NCBI RefSeq assembly: GCF_003254575.1
Contig: NZ_QJUA01000013.1
Span: 51,734 to 115,733 of the forward strand
Direction: 5' to 3'
Length of the DNA: 64,000 bases
Source of the DNA: Mycobacterium kyogaense
GTDB taxonomy: Bacteria > Actinomycetota > Actinomycetes > Mycobacteriales > Mycobacteriaceae
This document shows positions 44,600 through 53,319 of this stretch, piece after piece. The notes beneath the pieces were generated by a model. That model ran no database searches and was not told where the DNA came from. It saw only the letters and a list, made by a program, of their open reading frames with translations. The stretch's first letter is position 1; each line of letters starts with the position of its first letter. Made by a program: the position numbers and the translations under genes.

Positions 44600-47086
44600 A
44601 TGAGCAGGGACATGACCAGGGCCCACATCGACGGCACGTGCCGGAGCTGTCGGCACCCCCGACTGCATCGGGTGCTCGACCTCGGGGCGGTGCCCGCGGC
44701 CGATCACTTCCCGCCCGCAGACGCGCCGCCGGCCGCCGACGAGGCGGTGCATCCGCTCGCCATGGTCGTCTGCGATGCCTGCGGCCTGGCGCAACTCGCC
44801 GACGACGACACCGAGACCGCCGAACCGCGCGGCGTGGAACCACAGGCACTGAAAGATCAAGCAGCCGATGCCATCTCCCGGGTCTCAGCGGCCGGTTGGC
44901 TGCCGGGCGGCACAGTCCGCGAGTTCGGTAGCCCGCACGGCGGCAGCTGGCTGCCGCTGCTGACCGAGCGCGGCTACCAGGGCTCGGAAGGTCCCGCCGA
45001 CGTGGTACTCGACTGCTTCGGGATCATGCACGACCCCGACCAGGAGGCGGCGTTCGCTCGCCGCGCCGCCACCACCGCGCCCGGCGGGGTACTGCTCCTG
45101 CAGTTCCACACACTGGCCGCCATCGTCCGCGGGGGTCAGTGGAATGCGCTGCGCCACGGCCATTTCGCGTACTACTCGACACCGGCTGTCGTCGCGCAAC
45201 TCGCCCGCGTCGGCATGCGGGCCGTCGACGCGTGGACGTTCGAGCTGTACGGCGGCACGGTCTTGGTGGCCGCCGTCCACGGCAGCGGCGAGCCCGGTCC
45301 CGCGGTCGCCGAGCTGCTGCGCGCCGAGGCCGAGATGTCCGATCCCGCGACGGTCGCGGCCCTGCAAGATGCCGCCGACACACAGACCGTGGCGTTGCGG
45401 TCCTGGCTGGAAACCGAACGCCGGGCCGGCCGGCGGGTGTACGCCTACGGTGCCGCGTCGCGGGCAGTCGCGTTGTTCTGCCGGGCCGGTGTCGACGCCT
45501 CGCTGGTCGCGGCGGTCGCCGACGCGTCGACCGCCAAGCAGGGTCGCCGCATGCCCGGCACCGACATCCCGATCGTCTCCCCGGAGGATCTCGTCGCAGC
45601 CGGGCCCGACACGGTGCTGCTCACCCTCCCCGACCTGCTGGACGAGGTGTCGCAGCGGTGGCCCGAACTGCAGGGCCGCTGGGTCGTCGACGACTTCGCC
45701 GGTGAGACAAAGACCTTCGCGCGATCGCGGCTGCTGCAGGACAGACTGCACGACCTGATCCCCGGTGGGGCCCACACCTATGCGCGTGGCGCCGACCAAT
45801 ACCCGGAGACGATGCCGCCAGTGCTGACGCACGGCGCGGGGTGTCGCGTATGGGACGTCGACGGCAACGACTACGTCGAATACGGCATGGGTCTGCGGTC
45901 GGTGACACTCGGGCACGGGTACCCGCCCGTCGTCGACGCCGTCACCCGCGCGATCGCCGGCGGAGTCAACTTCAGCAGGCCCACCGCCGCCGAAGTCGTT
46001 GCCGCAGAGCAGTTCCTGGCCCTGGTGCCCGGAGCCGACATGGTCAAGTTCGCCAAGAACGGTTCCGATGCGACGACCGCCGCGGTCCGGCTGGCGCGCG
46101 CGGTCACCGGTCGCATCGCGGTCGCGATCTGCGAGCAACCGTTCTTCTCCACCGACGACTGGTTCATCGGCACCACCCCGATGGCCGGTGGCATCCCCGC
46201 CGACCACGCCGCCGCCACGAAGCGTTTCCCCTACAACGATCTCGACGCGCTGACCGCGCTGCTCTCAGGTGACGACATCGCCTGCGTGGTGATGGAAGCC
46301 GCGACCGCCACCGCAGAACCCGCACCCGGCTACCTGCAGGCCGTGCGTGAGCTCTGCGACCGGCACGGGACACTGCTGGTGTTCGACGAGATGATCACCG
46401 GCTTCCGCTGGGCCGCCGGTGGCGCGCAGTCGATCTACGGGGTGACGCCCGACCTGTCCTGCTGGGGCAAGGCGATGGCCAACGGTTTTCCGCTGTCGGC
46501 GCTGGCCGGCCGCCGTGAGTTCATGGAACGCGCGGGACTGCGCACCGACAGCGAGCGGGTGTTCCTGCTCTCGACCACCCACGGCCCCGAAACGGCGTCG
46601 CTGGCGGCGTTCGGTGCCGTCGTCGCGGCCTACCGCACCGAGGATCCGGTGGCGCGCATGGAACGGGCCGGCAGGCGCCTGGCCGAGGGAGCGAATGCAG
46701 CGATCGCCGAGGCGGGGCTGTCCGACCACCTCACGGTGACCGGCCGACCGTCGTGTCTGGTGTTCGTCACCCGAGATGCCCAGGGTGCGCCCTCGCAGGC
46801 ATATCGCACGCTGTTCATGCAGGAACTGCTGCGCCGCGGGGTACTCGGACAATCATTCGTCACGTCGGCCGCACACGACGACGAGGCCATCGACCACACC
46901 ATCGCGGCCGTCAGGGACGCGCTGCCGGTCTACCGCTTCGCGATCGAGGCGGGCACCGTGGCGGGCCTGCTGCAGGGCCGGCCGGTGGCGCCGGCGCTGC
47001 GGAGCACCGCCGCGCCGCGTCGGCTCACCACCCCGTCCGGCTCACTCGGCGGCCCGCGTGGCGGGGTGCACGGCGATCAGCCCTAA
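44600..47086 (+). CDS. Degenerate sugar C-methyltransferase fused to a class III (GSA-type) aminotransferase
   Basis: An 828-residue two-part protein. Residues 1 to about 370 follow the C-methyltransferase plan: Cys pairs CRSCRH and [16 protein letters not shown], and a C-terminal [19 protein letters not shown]. The SAM-binding part is shortened. [20 protein letters not shown] runs almost directly into ADVVLDCFG, skipping about 40 residues including the acidic end of strand 2. Residues from about 375 ([16 protein letters not shown]) form a glutamate-1-semialdehyde-type aminotransferase with [10 protein letters not shown] and the PLP Lys624 in [11 protein letters not shown]. It likely aminates a keto sugar; the front half may be a non-methylating or structural domain. 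Its 3' end overlaps the opposing gene by 45 bp. Confidence 0.88.
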   Translation: MSRDMTRAHIDGTCRSCRHPRLHRVLDLGAVPAADHFPPADAPPAADEAVHPLAMVVCDACGLAQLADDDTETAEPRGVEPQALKDQAADAISRVSAAGWLPGGTVREFGSPHGGSWLPLLTERGYQGSEGPADVVLDCFGIMHDPDQEAAFARRAATTAPGGVLLLQFHTLAAIVRGGQWNALRHGHFAYYSTPAVVAQLARVGMRAVDAWTFELYGGTVLVAAVHGSGEPGPAVAELLRAEAEMSDPATVAALQDAADTQTVALRSWLETERRAGRRVYAYGAASRAVALFCRAGVDASLVAAVADASTAKQGRRMPGTDIPIVSPEDLVAAGPDTVLLTLPDLLDEVSQRWPELQGRWVVDDFAGETKTFARSRLLQDRLHDLIPGGAHTYARGADQYPETMPPVLTHGAGCRVWDVDGNDYVEYGMGLRSVTLGHGYPPVVDAVTRAIAGGVNFSRPTAAEVVAAEQFLALVPGADMVKFAKNGSDATTAAVRLARAVTGRIAVAICEQPFFSTDDWFIGTTPMAGGIPADHAAATKRFPYNDLDALTALLSGDDIACVVMEAATATAEPAPGYLQAVRELCDRHGTLLVFDEMITGFRWAAGGAQSIYGVTPDLSCWGKAMANGFPLSALAGRREFMERAGLRTDSERVFLLSTTHGPETASLAAFGAVVAAYRTEDPVARMERAGRRLAEGANAAIAEAGLSDHLTVTGRPSCLVFVTRDAQGAPSQAYRTLFMQELLRRGVLGQSFVTSAAHDDEAIDHTIAAVRDALPVYRFAIEAGTVAGLLQGRPVAPALRSTAAPRRLTTPSGSLGGPRGGVHGDQP

Positions 47087-47839
47087 AGCGCTGCGCCGCT
47101 GGCATATTGCCGCCAACTCGGCGTAGGCCTTCTCGCCGAGCAGCTCGGTCAGCTCGGGGGCGTAGGACTGCCACACCGGCTTCTCCCCGACGTGGGCGTT
47201 GGGGTCGCCGGTGCAGTACCACGTCAGATCGAGTCCGCCCTCGCCCCACCCGCGCCGGTCGTACTCGGTGATCGTCGACTTCAGGATCTCCGAGCCGTCG
47301 GGTCGCGTGACCCATTCCTGGGTGCGCCGGATCGGGAGCTGCCAACACACCTCCGGTTTGAGGGTCAGCGGCTCGACGCCCAGCTGCAACGCCTTGGTGT
47401 GCAGCGAGCATCCGATACCGCCCGGCCACCCGGGACGATTCAGAAAGATGCACGCGCCTTTGTACTTTCGCGTCCGCCAGGTGGGCTCGTCGTCGTATTC
47501 GTCGAGCTCCAGATAGCCCTTCTTGCCGAGGCCCTTGTCGCGGAACTGCCAGTCCTCGTCGGTGAGCAGTTTCACCGCATCGTCGAGCTTGGCGCGGTCG
47601 TCGTCGTCGGAGAGAAACGCGCCATGGGAACAACATCCGTCGTCGGGGCGATCCGCGACGGTGCCCTTGCAGGCCGGTGTGCCGAAGACGCACGTCCAGC
47701 GTGACAGCAGCCAGGTCATGTCCGCGGCGATCAGATGTTTGGGGTTTTCGGGGTCGTAGAACTCCACCCACTCACGGGCGAAATCGAGTTCCACCTCACC
47801 CGGATACGGACCAGTCACGGTTTTCCACGGTAGACCCAT
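47042..47839 (-). CDS. Conserved Cys-rich mycobacterial protein (Rv0495c type)
   Basis: A 265-residue conserved hypothetical protein. Several Cys are spread along the chain (WTCVFG, PACKG, DGCCSHG, KGACIFL, IGCSLH, EVCWQLP, LTWYCTG, AICQRR), suggesting a metal or cluster site. Trp is frequent. No enzymatic family is recognised. It converges with the island's last gene, sharing 45 bp, and is 12 bp from the divergent ppx start. It marks the return to conserved gene order. Confidence 0.85.
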   Translation of the reverse strand: MGLPWKTVTGPYPGEVELDFAREWVEFYDPENPKHLIAADMTWLLSRWTCVFGTPACKGTVADRPDDGCCSHGAFLSDDDDRAKLDDAVKLLTDEDWQFRDKGLGKKGYLELDEYDDEPTWRTRKYKGACIFLNRPGWPGGIGCSLHTKALQLGVEPLTLKPEVCWQLPIRRTQEWVTRPDGSEILKSTITEYDRRGWGEGGLDLTWYCTGDPNAHVGEKPVWQSYAPELTELLGEKAYAELAAICQRRSALGLIAVHPATRAAE

Positions 47840-47851
47840 TAGGTTGGACGG

Positions 47852-48844
47852 GTGCGATTAGGCGTGCTCGATGTGGGCAGCAATACCGTCCACCTGTTGG
47901 TGGTGGATGCGCGCCGCGGTGGGCACCCCACGCCGATGAGTTCGACGAAGGCCTCACTGCGGCTCGCCGAGGCCATCGACACCTCCGGCAAGCTGACGCG
48001 CCGCGGTGCCGACAGACTGATCGGCACGATCGACGAGTTCGCGAAGATCGCCACCAGTTCGGGATGTTCGGAGCTGATGGCGTTCGCGACGTCGGCGGTG
48101 CGCGATGCGAAGAACTCCGAAGACGTGCTGTCGCGGGTGAAATCCGACACCGGCGTGGATCTGCGCGTGCTCAGCGGGGTCGACGAGTCGCGGCTGACAT
48201 TCCTGGCGGTGCGGCGCTGGTACGGCTGGAGTGCCGGACGCATCATCAACATCGACATCGGCGGCGGCTCGCTCGAGCTGTCCAGCGGGGTCGACGAGGA
48301 ACCAGATGTGGCGATGTCGCTGCCGTTGGGCGCGGGCCGGCTGACCCGCGAATGGCTGCCCGACGATCCGCCCGGCCGCCGGCGCGTTGCGATGCTGCGG
48401 GATTGGCTGGCCAACGAACTCTCCGAAGCCGGCACCGCCATCGCTGAGGCCGGCAGCCCCGATCTGGCGGTGGCCACCTCCAAGACGTTCCGTTCTCTGG
48501 CCCGGCTCACCGGTGCCGCGCCTTCCGGTGCGGGTCCACGGGTCAAGCGCACGCTGACTGCCACGGGTCTTCGTCAGCTCATATCTTTCATCTCTAGGAT
48601 GACCGCGTCCGACCGTGCCGAGCTGGAAGGAGTGAGCGCCGACCGTGCCCCGCAGATCGTGGCGGGCGCCCTGGTGGCCGAGGCGAGCATGAAAGCGCTA
48701 GGTATCGAAAGCGTAGACATTTGCCCGTGGGCGTTGCGGGAGGGCTTGATCCTGCGGAAACTCGACAGCGAAGCCGACGGTACGGCGCTCGTGGGCGGGC
48801 ATTCGCCCTCCGGGCGGGTGTCGGTGCGCAATGCTGGACGGTAA
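47852..48844 (+). CDS. ppx1: Exopolyphosphatase (Ppx/GppA family)
   Basis: A 330-residue ASKHA-fold phosphatase, ortholog of Rv0496. The phosphate loop is [17 protein letters not shown]; the second is [26 protein letters not shown] is the family adenylate/phosphate-site region. It removes terminal phosphate from (short) polyphosphate or (p)ppGpp-like substrates. PPK2 in the same window makes the opposite half of polyphosphate turnover. GTG 47852 is the start. Cotranscription with the acidic membrane protein gene is likely (27-bp gap). Confidence 0.94.
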   Translation: MRLGVLDVGSNTVHLLVVDARRGGHPTPMSSTKASLRLAEAIDTSGKLTRRGADRLIGTIDEFAKIATSSGCSELMAFATSAVRDAKNSEDVLSRVKSDTGVDLRVLSGVDESRLTFLAVRRWYGWSAGRIINIDIGGGSLELSSGVDEEPDVAMSLPLGAGRLTREWLPDDPPGRRRVAMLRDWLANELSEAGTAIAEAGSPDLAVATSKTFRSLARLTGAAPSGAGPRVKRTLTATGLRQLISFISRMTASDRAELEGVSADRAPQIVAGALVAEASMKALGIESVDICPWALREGLILRKLDSEADGTALVGGHSPSGRVSVRNAGR

Positions 48845-48871
48845 GCAGGCAACCGCGAGGGCGAGCAGGCG

Positions 48872-50071
48872 ATGACTGGACCAGACGACTACACCAACAC
48901 CCGGCCGATCTCGGTCGCCGAGCTGCTGGCCAAGAACGGCACGATCGGCGCACCCCCGGTCGGTGGCCGCCGTCGCCGTCGCCGCGGTAACGCCGACGCC
49001 GTCACCGTCGCCGAGCTCACCGGCGAGATCCCGATCGTCCGCCCCGACGAACCCGCGACTTCCGAACCCGAGCCGGAACCGGTGTCCGAGCCGGAGCAGT
49101 CCGCCGCCCCCGAGACCGAGGTCGCTGACGAGCTCGAGGTCGATGACGAGGTCGATGACGAGGTCGATGACGTCGATGAGGCAGACGACGTGGCCGATGC
49201 GGCCGAGGTGACCGAAGGCGACGACGAACTCGTCGAGGTCGACGAGACAGCCCTCGAGACGGACGAGACGGACGAGACGAACGAGACCGACCTGGCCGCC
49301 GAACCCGAGACCGGGGCGGGGGACGACGTCGACGAGACGCCCGCCGACGATGTCGTCGAGGAGCCCGAGCCCGAGCCCGAGCCAGAAGCCGCCGCGCCGC
49401 GGCGGTCGCCGTTCGGCCGGTTCGGCCGCAAGAGCGCCCCGGCCGTCGACGCGGAGCTGATGAGCCCCGATCCGGTCGACGCCGACGTCCCCGCCGACCT
49501 CCAGGACGCGCAGACCGAGGAGAGCGAAGACCGGGACGCACCGAGCGACACCGAGGTCGTCGAGGCCGATGAGCTCGTCGAGGACGACGAGACCAACCCG
49601 GTCGCCGACACCGAAGATGCCGACACCGGCGAGGACTCCGCGGACGAGGACGAACTGCCGTCGTATCTGCGCTCCACGCAGGACCCGCTGTTCGGCGGGG
49701 AGACCGTCGCCGACGATGTGGCCCGCCGCGGTGCTCGGCTGCCGTCCGAGGACGTGGTGGAGGACGGGGACCTCGACGAGGACCAGGACGAGGACGAGCC
49801 GCGGCCGATGTCACCTGTGGTGCACGGACTGTGGGTGGTGGGGCAGAGCGTCGTCGCGGTCGTGTTCGGCGCGGGCCTGTTCGTCGCGTTCGACCAATTG
49901 TGGAAGTGGAACAACATCGTCGCGTTGGTGCTGTCGGTGTTGGTGATCCTGGGCCTGGTCGTCGGCGTCCGGGTGGTGCGCAAGACCGAGGACATCGGCA
50001 GCACGCTGATCGCGGTGGCGGTCGGCGCGTTGGTCACCCTCGGGCCGCTGGCGTTGCTGCAATCGGGCTGA
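48872..50071 (+). CDS. Highly acidic membrane protein (Rv0497 type)
   Basis: A 399-residue protein. It has a basic segment near the start (GGRRRRRRG) after RPISVAELLAKNG, which recurs as TVAELTGEIPIV. Residues about 60-300 are Asp/Glu-rich, low complexity and probably disordered. The C-terminal about 90 residues hold three hydrophobic helices, including VVHGLWVVGQSVVAVVFGAGL and WNNIVALVLSVLVILGLVVG. The topology suggests a long cytoplasmic acidic arm tethered to the membrane. Function is unknown. It lies between ppx1 and the TIM-barrel gene. Confidence 0.85.
   Translation: MTGPDDYTNTRPISVAELLAKNGTIGAPPVGGRRRRRRGNADAVTVAELTGEIPIVRPDEPATSEPEPEPVSEPEQSAAPETEVADELEVDDEVDDEVDDVDEADDVADAAEVTEGDDELVEVDETALETDETDETNETDLAAEPETGAGDDVDETPADDVVEEPEPEPEPEAAAPRRSPFGRFGRKSAPAVDAELMSPDPVDADVPADLQDAQTEESEDRDAPSDTEVVEADELVEDDETNPVADTEDADTGEDSADEDELPSYLRSTQDPLFGGETVADDVARRGARLPSEDVVEDGDLDEDQDEDEPRPMSPVVHGLWVVGQSVVAVVFGAGLFVAFDQLWKWNNIVALVLSVLVILGLVVGVRVVRKTEDIGSTLIAVAVGALVTLGPLALLQSG
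49136..49171 (+). repeat. Three tandem 12-bp repeats in the acidic-protein gene
   Basis: GAGGTCGATGAC occurs three times in a row (49136-49147, 49148-49159, 49160-49171), coding EVDD each time. Further GACGAGAC-type short repeats follow around 49256-49290. Units are multiples of three, so slippage keeps frame. Confidence 0.85.
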
Positions 50072-50076
50072 CCGGG

Positions 50077-50922
50077 GTGCGCCCTGCCATCAAGGTCGGC
50101 CTGTCGACGGCCTCTGTCTATCCGCTCAAGACCGAGGCCGCCTTCGAGATGGCCGCCACACTCGGCTACGACGGCGTCGAGCTGATGGTGTGGGCGGAAT
50201 CGGTCAGCCAGGACATCGATGCCGTCGAGGAGCTGTCGAGGCGCTACGACGTCCCGGTGCTCTCGGTGCATGCGCCCTGCCTCCTGATCTCGCAGCGGGT
50301 CTGGGGCGCGAACCCGATCGCGAAGCTGGACCGCAGCGTGCGTGCCGCCGAGCAGCTCGGCGCTCAGACCGTCGTGGTCCATCCGCCGTTCCGCTGGCAG
50401 CGCCGCTATGCCGAGGGGTTCGCCGACCAGGTGGCCGAGCTCGAGGCCCGCAGCGACGTCATGGTCGCGGTGGAGAACATGTTCCCGTTCCGTGCCGACA
50501 GGTTCTTCGGCGCGGGGCAGACGTCGATCGAACGGATGCGCAAGCGCGGCGGCGCTCCGGGCCCGGGCATCTCGGCGTTCGCGCCGTCCTACGACCCGCT
50601 CGATGGCGGTCACGCGCACTACACACTCGACCTCTCGCACACTGCGACGGCCGGCTCCGACGCCGTCGACATGGCCCGGCGCATGGGGGATGGGTTGGTG
50701 CACCTGCATCTGTGCGACGGCAGCGGCGCGTCCACCGACGAGCACCTGGTGCCCGGCCGCGGCACACAACCGACCGTCGAGATCTGCGAGACGTTGGCCG
50801 CCAGTGACTTCGCAGGCCATGTCATCCTCGAGGTGACCACCTCGGCCGCACGGTCGGTCGCCGAGCGCGAAGAGTTGCTGACCGAGTCGCTGCAGTTCGC
50901 CCGCACCCACCTGTTGCGCTGA
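50077..50922 (+). CDS. TIM-barrel sugar phosphate isomerase/epimerase-like protein (Rv0498 type)
   Basis: A 281-residue xylose-isomerase-like (AP endonuclease 2 fold) TIM barrel. The start is KVGLSTASVYPLKTEAAFEMA. Metal-site segments are LGYDGVELMVW, VVVHPPFRWQRR, VAVENMFPF (Glu), and LHLCDGSG with TDEHLVPGRG. Such proteins isomerise or epimerise sugars; the substrate is not known. GTG 50077 is preferred because the protein then begins at the first barrel strand. Upstream in-frame codons lie inside the preceding gene. Confidence 0.88.
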   Translation: MRPAIKVGLSTASVYPLKTEAAFEMAATLGYDGVELMVWAESVSQDIDAVEELSRRYDVPVLSVHAPCLLISQRVWGANPIAKLDRSVRAAEQLGAQTVVVHPPFRWQRRYAEGFADQVAELEARSDVMVAVENMFPFRADRFFGAGQTSIERMRKRGGAPGPGISAFAPSYDPLDGGHAHYTLDLSHTATAGSDAVDMARRMGDGLVHLHLCDGSGASTDEHLVPGRGTQPTVEICETLAASDFAGHVILEVTTSAARSVAEREELLTESLQFARTHLLR

Positions 50923-50937
50923 TCGAGCAAGGACCCG

Positions 50938-51756
50938 ATGACTCTCTCCACCTCGTTCACCGATGCCATGGCACTGACTCCCGACGGCGCCGGTGTCTAC
51001 CACGGGCTGCTCAACGAGCACTGGACCATCGGCCCCAAGGTGCACGGCGGCGCGATGCTCGCGCTGTGCGCCAACGCCGCGCGCAGCGAGCTCGGTGAGT
51101 CCGGCGTGGAACCCATTGCGGTGTCGGGCAATTTCCTCTGGGCGCCCGACCCCGGGCCGATGCAGGTCGTGACGACCGTGCGCAAGCGTGGGCGGCGGAT
51201 CAGTCTGATCGATGTCGAGCTCAACCAGGGGTCGCGGACGGCGCTGCGGGCCGCGATCACACTGGGGCGCCCTGAACACCATGTGCCGCCGCTGTTGTCG
51301 GTCAACCCCGTGCTGCCGCTGATGACCCCCGATCCGCCGCCCGGACTGGAACCGATCGGTCCCGGACATCCGATGGCCGACGTCGTCCACCTCGCGCACG
51401 GCTGCGACATCCGTCCCTCGCTGACGTCGTTCGCCCCGCGCGGCGACGGCGGCCCACCGATGATCGAGTACTGGGTGCGTCCAAAGGGCGCCGCCCCCGA
51501 CGTGCTGTTCGCGCTGCTGTGCGGGGACGTGTCGGCTCCGGTCACGATGGGGCTCAACAGGTTCGGCTGGGCGCCCACGGTGCAGCTGACGGCCTTCGTG
51601 CGGGCCGTGCCTGCCGACGGGTGGCTGAGGGTGATGTGCACGACGACGCAGATCGGTCAGGAATTCTTCGACGAGGACCACATCGTCGTGGACCGCGAGG
51701 GCCGCATCGTCGTGCAGTCCCGGCAACTGGCGTTGGTGCCCGCCGCTCCCGACTGA
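50938..51756 (+). CDS. Acyl-CoA thioesterase-like double hot-dog protein (Rv0499 type)
   Basis: A 272-residue thioesterase-family protein with two hot-dog repeats. The first contains LNEHWTIGPKVHGGAMLALCANAA, where the conserved HGG turn starts the central helix. The second holds FALLCGDVSAPVTMGLNRFGWAPTVQLTAFVRAVP. The TesB-like arrangement suggests acyl-CoA hydrolysis, substrate unknown. ATG 50938 follows the previous stop by 15 bp, in an operon running to proC. Confidence 0.85.
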   Translation: MTLSTSFTDAMALTPDGAGVYHGLLNEHWTIGPKVHGGAMLALCANAARSELGESGVEPIAVSGNFLWAPDPGPMQVVTTVRKRGRRISLIDVELNQGSRTALRAAITLGRPEHHVPPLLSVNPVLPLMTPDPPPGLEPIGPGHPMADVVHLAHGCDIRPSLTSFAPRGDGGPPMIEYWVRPKGAAPDVLFALLCGDVSAPVTMGLNRFGWAPTVQLTAFVRAVPADGWLRVMCTTTQIGQEFFDEDHIVVDREGRIVVQSRQLALVPAAPD

Positions 51757-51788
51757 GCCGATCTCGGTCCGATCGGTGCGGCCGTGTC

Positions 51789-52691
51789 ATGCTGTCCCGC
51801 ATGGCCAGAATCGCGATCATCGGCGGCGGAAGTATCGGAGAGGCACTGCTGGCGGGACTGCTGCGGGCCGGCCGCCAGACCAAGGACCTCGTGGTGGCCG
51901 AGAAGAGCCCGAACCGCGCCACGTATCTGGCCGAGAAGTACTCCGTGCGCATCGCGTCGGTGGCCGAGGCGGTCGACACCGCGACGTACGTCATCGTCGC
52001 GGTCAAGCCCTCCGACGTCGGCAGCGTGATCGGTGACATCGCCGATACGGCCGCACGCGCCGAAAGTGACGCCGCAGAGCAGATCTTCGTGACGGTCGCG
52101 GCCGGGGTCAGCGCGGCCTATTTCGAGAACAAGCTGCCCGCCGGTTCGCCCGTGGTGCGGGTGATGCCCAACGCGCCGATGCTCGTCGGTGGCGGGGTCA
52201 GTGCGGTGGCCCCGGGGCGGTTCGCCACCGCGGAGCACGTCCGCGGGGTGTCCGCACTGTTCGACGCCGTCGGCGGGGTGCTGACGGTGGCGGAGAGCCA
52301 GATCGACAGTGTCACCGCGGTCTCCGGCTCCGGTCCCGCATATTTCTTCCTGATGGTCGAGGCGCTCGTCGACGCCGGGGTGGATGCGGGGCTGAGCCGA
52401 TCGGTGGCCACCGATCTGGTGGTGCAGACGATGGCCGGCTCGGCGGCGATGCTGCTGGAGCGGTTGGATGCCGAAGGCGCGGGCGGTGACGCCGCGTCTG
52501 GCCCATCCGGAGCGATGGCGTCGCCGACCGACACCTCGGCTGCCCAGCTGCGCGCCATGGTGACCTCGCCCGGCGGCACCACCGCCGCTGGGCTGCGGGA
52601 ACTCGAACGCGGAGGCCTGCGTGCAGCCGTCGCCAACGCCGTCGAGGCCGCGAAAACCCGCTCTGAGCAGCTAGGAATTACACCCGAGTAG
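51789..52691 (+). CDS. proC: Pyrroline-5-carboxylate reductase
   Basis: A 300-residue ProC that reduces pyrroline-5-carboxylate to proline with NAD(P)H. The Rossmann motif is ARIAIIGGGSIGEALLAGLL, followed by VAVKPSDV and VVRVMPNAPMLVGGG. The signature SGSGPAYFFLMVEALVDAGV and the TSPGGTTAAGLRELE end are both intact. ATG 51789 (MLSRMARIAI) matches the mycobacterial start; ATG 51801 is an alternative. A longer frame reaches back into the thioesterase gene and is not used. Confidence 0.95.
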   Translation: MLSRMARIAIIGGGSIGEALLAGLLRAGRQTKDLVVAEKSPNRATYLAEKYSVRIASVAEAVDTATYVIVAVKPSDVGSVIGDIADTAARAESDAAEQIFVTVAAGVSAAYFENKLPAGSPVVRVMPNAPMLVGGGVSAVAPGRFATAEHVRGVSALFDAVGGVLTVAESQIDSVTAVSGSGPAYFFLMVEALVDAGVDAGLSRSVATDLVVQTMAGSAAMLLERLDAEGAGGDAASGPSGAMASPTDTSAAQLRAMVTSPGGTTAAGLRELERGGLRAAVANAVEAAKTRSEQLGITPE

Positions 52692-52742
52692 TTCGGGAAT
52701 TTCTGATTGATTAGCCCACACCCGTCGCAGTAACCCCACCCG

Positions 52743-52800
52743 CCACGCTATTCTCCCAGTGGTAAGCGTGGGTCGGTGCCAGCGGTGGGGAAGCCGCTGG
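52743..52800 (+). promoter_or_regulatory. Two hairpins in the leader of the small HTH gene
   Basis: CCACGCT (52743-52749) pairs with AGCGTGG (52765-52771). CCAGCGG (52779-52785) pairs with CCGCTGG (52794-52800) around an 8-nt loop. TATTCT at 52749-52754 could be a -10 box, without a clear -35. The second hairpin ends 30 bp before ATG 52831 and could act on translation or end proC transcription. Confidence 0.4.
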
Positions 52801-52830
52801 AACTGCCCGCGCCTGATGGATTGGGTTGCG

Positions 52831-53094
52831 ATGACGTCTATGAACGGGCCGTCGGCGCGGGATTCAGCCAGCGGAAAGTCGGCGCGTGACGCCGGTCAAT
52901 CCGATGGTCAACCGCCTCGAGCTCAATTTCTCACCGTGGCAGAGGTGGCCAGCCTGATGCGGGTCAGCAAGATGACCGTGTACCGGCTGGTGCACAACGG
53001 TGAGCTGCCGGCGGTGCGGGTCGGCCGGTCGTTCCGCGTCCACGCCAAGGCCGTCCACGACATGCTGGAGAGCTCCTACTTCGACGCGGGCTAA
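52831..53094 (+). CDS. Excisionase-type (MerR-like) helix-turn-helix protein (Rv0500A type)
   Basis: An 87-residue DNA-binding protein from ATG 52831 (MTSMNGPSARDS), the start used by mycobacterial relatives. A flexible N-terminus precedes the HTH_17 domain: FLTVAEVASLMRVSKMTVYRLVHNGELPAVRVGRSFRVH. No integrase or phage gene is near, so it is a chromosomal regulator rather than an excisionase. A start at 52759 would place coding over the leader hairpins and is less likely. Confidence 0.9.
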   Translation: MTSMNGPSARDSASGKSARDAGQSDGQPPRAQFLTVAEVASLMRVSKMTVYRLVHNGELPAVRVGRSFRVHAKAVHDMLESSYFDAG

Positions 53095-53187
53095 ATCCAG
53101 GCCGCAGACGGCGGATTTCGGAGCCGAGACTGTCGCCAGGTAAGGTGACCGGTCGAGATCGTCGAAAAAACCGAGGTAGCGGAGTTC

Positions 53188-53289
53188 ATGGGTTCTGTCA
53201 TCAAGAAGCGACGTAAGCGCATGTCGAAGAAGAAGCACCGCAAGCTGCTTCGTCGCACCCGGGTCCAGCGCAGAAAACTCGGCAAGTAG
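53188..53289 (+). CDS. 33-residue basic AURKAIP1/COX24-domain protein (Rv0500B type)
   Basis: A very small gene: ATG 53188, TAG 53287-53289. The product begins [20 protein letters not shown] and ends QRRKLGK, so almost half its residues are Lys or Arg. This matches the conserved actinobacterial Rv0500B-type protein related to a mitochondrial ribosome-associated domain (recalled as bS22-like in mycobacterial ribosomes). RNA or ribosome binding is inferred. TAAGGT at 53141-53146 may be its -10 box. Confidence 0.9.
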
Positions 53290-53319
53290 TCCGGCTGCGC
53301 CAGCCGCTAGGCTGCGGAG

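Noticed and set aside
48889..51726. 945-codon open frame on the minus strand, antisense to three genes
   Set aside because: It is the mirror of GC-rich codon bias. The plus-strand genes have clear families and overlaps, while the antisense product is low-complexity with no recognisable domain.
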